NCBI GenBank assembly: GCA_049999765.1
Contig: JBNGIQ010009089.1
Coordinates: 1-30,638, forward strand
Direction of reading: 5' to 3'
DNA from: Phaeoceros laevis
Lineage: Eukaryota; Anthocerotophyta; Anthocerotopsida; Notothyladales
DNA: 30,638 nucleotides
Below, piece after piece: positions 29,282 through 30,638 of this stretch; position 1 is the stretch's first letter, and each line of letters begins with the position of its first letter. The notes beneath the pieces are model-generated. The model did no database searches. It worked only from the letters and a program-made list of their open reading frames with translations, and had not been told where the DNA came from. A program made the translations under genes and the position numbers.

Positions 29282-30638
29282 TTGAAGATTCCATTTTGCA
29301 GTTGTAATTGATACCGCACATTGCACCTATTTGAACACCGGTTGCAGGCCTTGCAAGAGGCTGGTACAGCAGGCCCCTCTACCACTGTGTAGAAGTGCAC
29401 GATAAATGTGTATCACCGGCACAGCTTCAGGAACAAACGGCCGGTAAATAGCAAACAGTCTGTGCTTTCGAGGGTAATGCGATCAATCCACTGCGAGAGG
29501 GAATATATTTCCAACAGTGAATCTATGCTGTTGTGTGTGGAAAGTCTTTGGCCTACAGACAACCTTCTTGCTAGAGCTGGCAAATAATTGGTTTGGAGAA
29601 ACGAGACCTACATGTACAAGATGGCACTAGTCTCCTTTCGAGGACTTAATCGTTGGTGCTGGCCTCGAAGTACAAGTACCCTATGCTACACATAGGCAAA
29701 GGAAGAATTTTGTGAGATCCAACAGTGCTCAAGTAAGTTACTTCTGGGCAGCAGACCTGAAGTTCCAAAATGGAGAGGCAGCCTGACAAGAGGCCACATG
29801 TCTACCTTGGAAGCACCATGGCATCAGCGCAACCTGCACAGTCATAGTCACGTCCGGATCCCATCCCAGTGATCAATGCTTGGTTTGTTTCCAGAAACTA
29901 GGGATGCAGGTTTTTGCTGTGAACTTGCCTGGAACATGTATTTCTTATCATTTCCTATCCTGCTTCAACTCAACAAGTAAGGTTTAAGAGACCTAGATAC
30001 TGTATGAAATTGTGGGCACCCTTTAGCAGTCCTGACTTGAAGATGAAAGATATATTCAACAATGAGTCAGTGATCCAGAAGACATAGAACCAGAATGCAG
30101 TCCATACAAAACTCAGCAGGCGATATGTACACCACAGAGCAGACGCCACAAATGTCTCATTCAAGGTCTACCTTAACAGTTACTCTTCCACCAGAATAGC
30201 CAAGCTCCCTACTTGCCTGCCGTTGAAGTTGTAGCCCCCATAACTAGTCATTAACTTGTAACATAGGATCTACTGTGCTGTACTGTACTGTAAAGTGAAA
30301 ATATCTGAACACGTGTCAACCCAGCAAGCTGGCCACAGGCAGGCAGCTGGCAGATCATCGTAGCAGCTGACATGGAGGTAGCGACAATGAAGGCAGCAAA
30401 TCCAGGCTGGCCTAACAAATCACCTGGCCACTGCAACACAAGTCTGGACAGACGGGAAACGTGGTGTGACTTTTAGCCAAAGCTGTGTTTACACAAGCCT
30501 GATCAGTTTCCCCTGGAGGTCAAATCAAGTCTTGAAAGGTGGTGAATGACACCATGGTGAAGGCGTGAAGCTTGCTTGAGATCGTTAACCGTACTAGTGC
30601 AGCACTTGAGAAGGGTTCACTATTTACCGGCCGGGCCA
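29282..30638. other. 3' flank of copy G and gene-poor right end
   Basis: The first bases after the stop are likely 3' UTR. I found no supported gene, RNA or repeat in the remainder. A 64-codon minus frame (29970-30164) is rich in hydrophobic residues but has no gene context. Confidence 0.5.

Noticed and set aside
29970-30164. Hydrophobic 64-codon minus-strand frame
   Set aside because: It has no promoter, splice or homology support; hydrophobic frames of this size occur by chance.
1-30638. tRNA, rRNA, CRISPR or prokaryotic operon features
   Set aside because: None seen; the intron-rich plant gene structure explains the window.

Overview
This is nuclear DNA of a land plant. Genes are split by GT-AG introns of roughly 70-560 bp. 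The recognisable families are plant ones: a malectin-like/LRR receptor kinase, a BURP-domain protein and an F-box protein. Spacers are fairly GC-rich, and the receptor kinases have an unusual short three-LRR ectodomain, so a bryophyte or lycophyte looks more likely than a flowering plant. That is inference only; the sequence does not fix the species. Three runs of exactly 100 N (14010-14109, 22077-22176, 27060-27159) are assembly gaps of unknown true size.

Left part (1-7800): the end of an unidentified minus-strand gene (1-141), two candidate plus-strand exons of an unidentified gene (1116-1541), and remnants of receptor-kinase genes (2469-2690, 7603-7795). A 1.9-kb DNA transposon-like element (3117-5061) has terminal inverted repeats and a possible 3-bp target duplication. 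One intact single-exon F-box gene (5469-6554) follows it.

Middle (7800-9800): a two-exon BURP-domain secreted protein gene (8342-9781) with a TATA-like box and short tandem repeats upstream.

Right part (10390-29281): a same-strand tandem array of five receptor-kinase copies, called C, D, E, F and G here. D (13679-18855) is the only copy whose 15 exons join into one open frame. It encodes 992 aa: signal peptide, malectin-like domain, three LRRs, proline-rich stalk, transmembrane helix and RD-type kinase. G (24424-29281) has the same 15-exon layout and an intact kinase, but carries two frame-breaking deletions in the first malectin exon and an assembly gap in the stalk. C, E and F are truncated, frameshifted pseudogenes. 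C and F share one lesion, and D and G share about 0.65 kb of upstream sequence, so the array grew by repeated segmental duplication followed by decay.

I found no RNA gene, CRISPR array or prokaryotic feature. The sequence gives no sign of an entirely new kind of system. The interesting material is the birth-and-death history of the receptor array, the inverted repeats next to two of the gaps, an in-frame loss of the membrane anchor in copy C, and the transposon.
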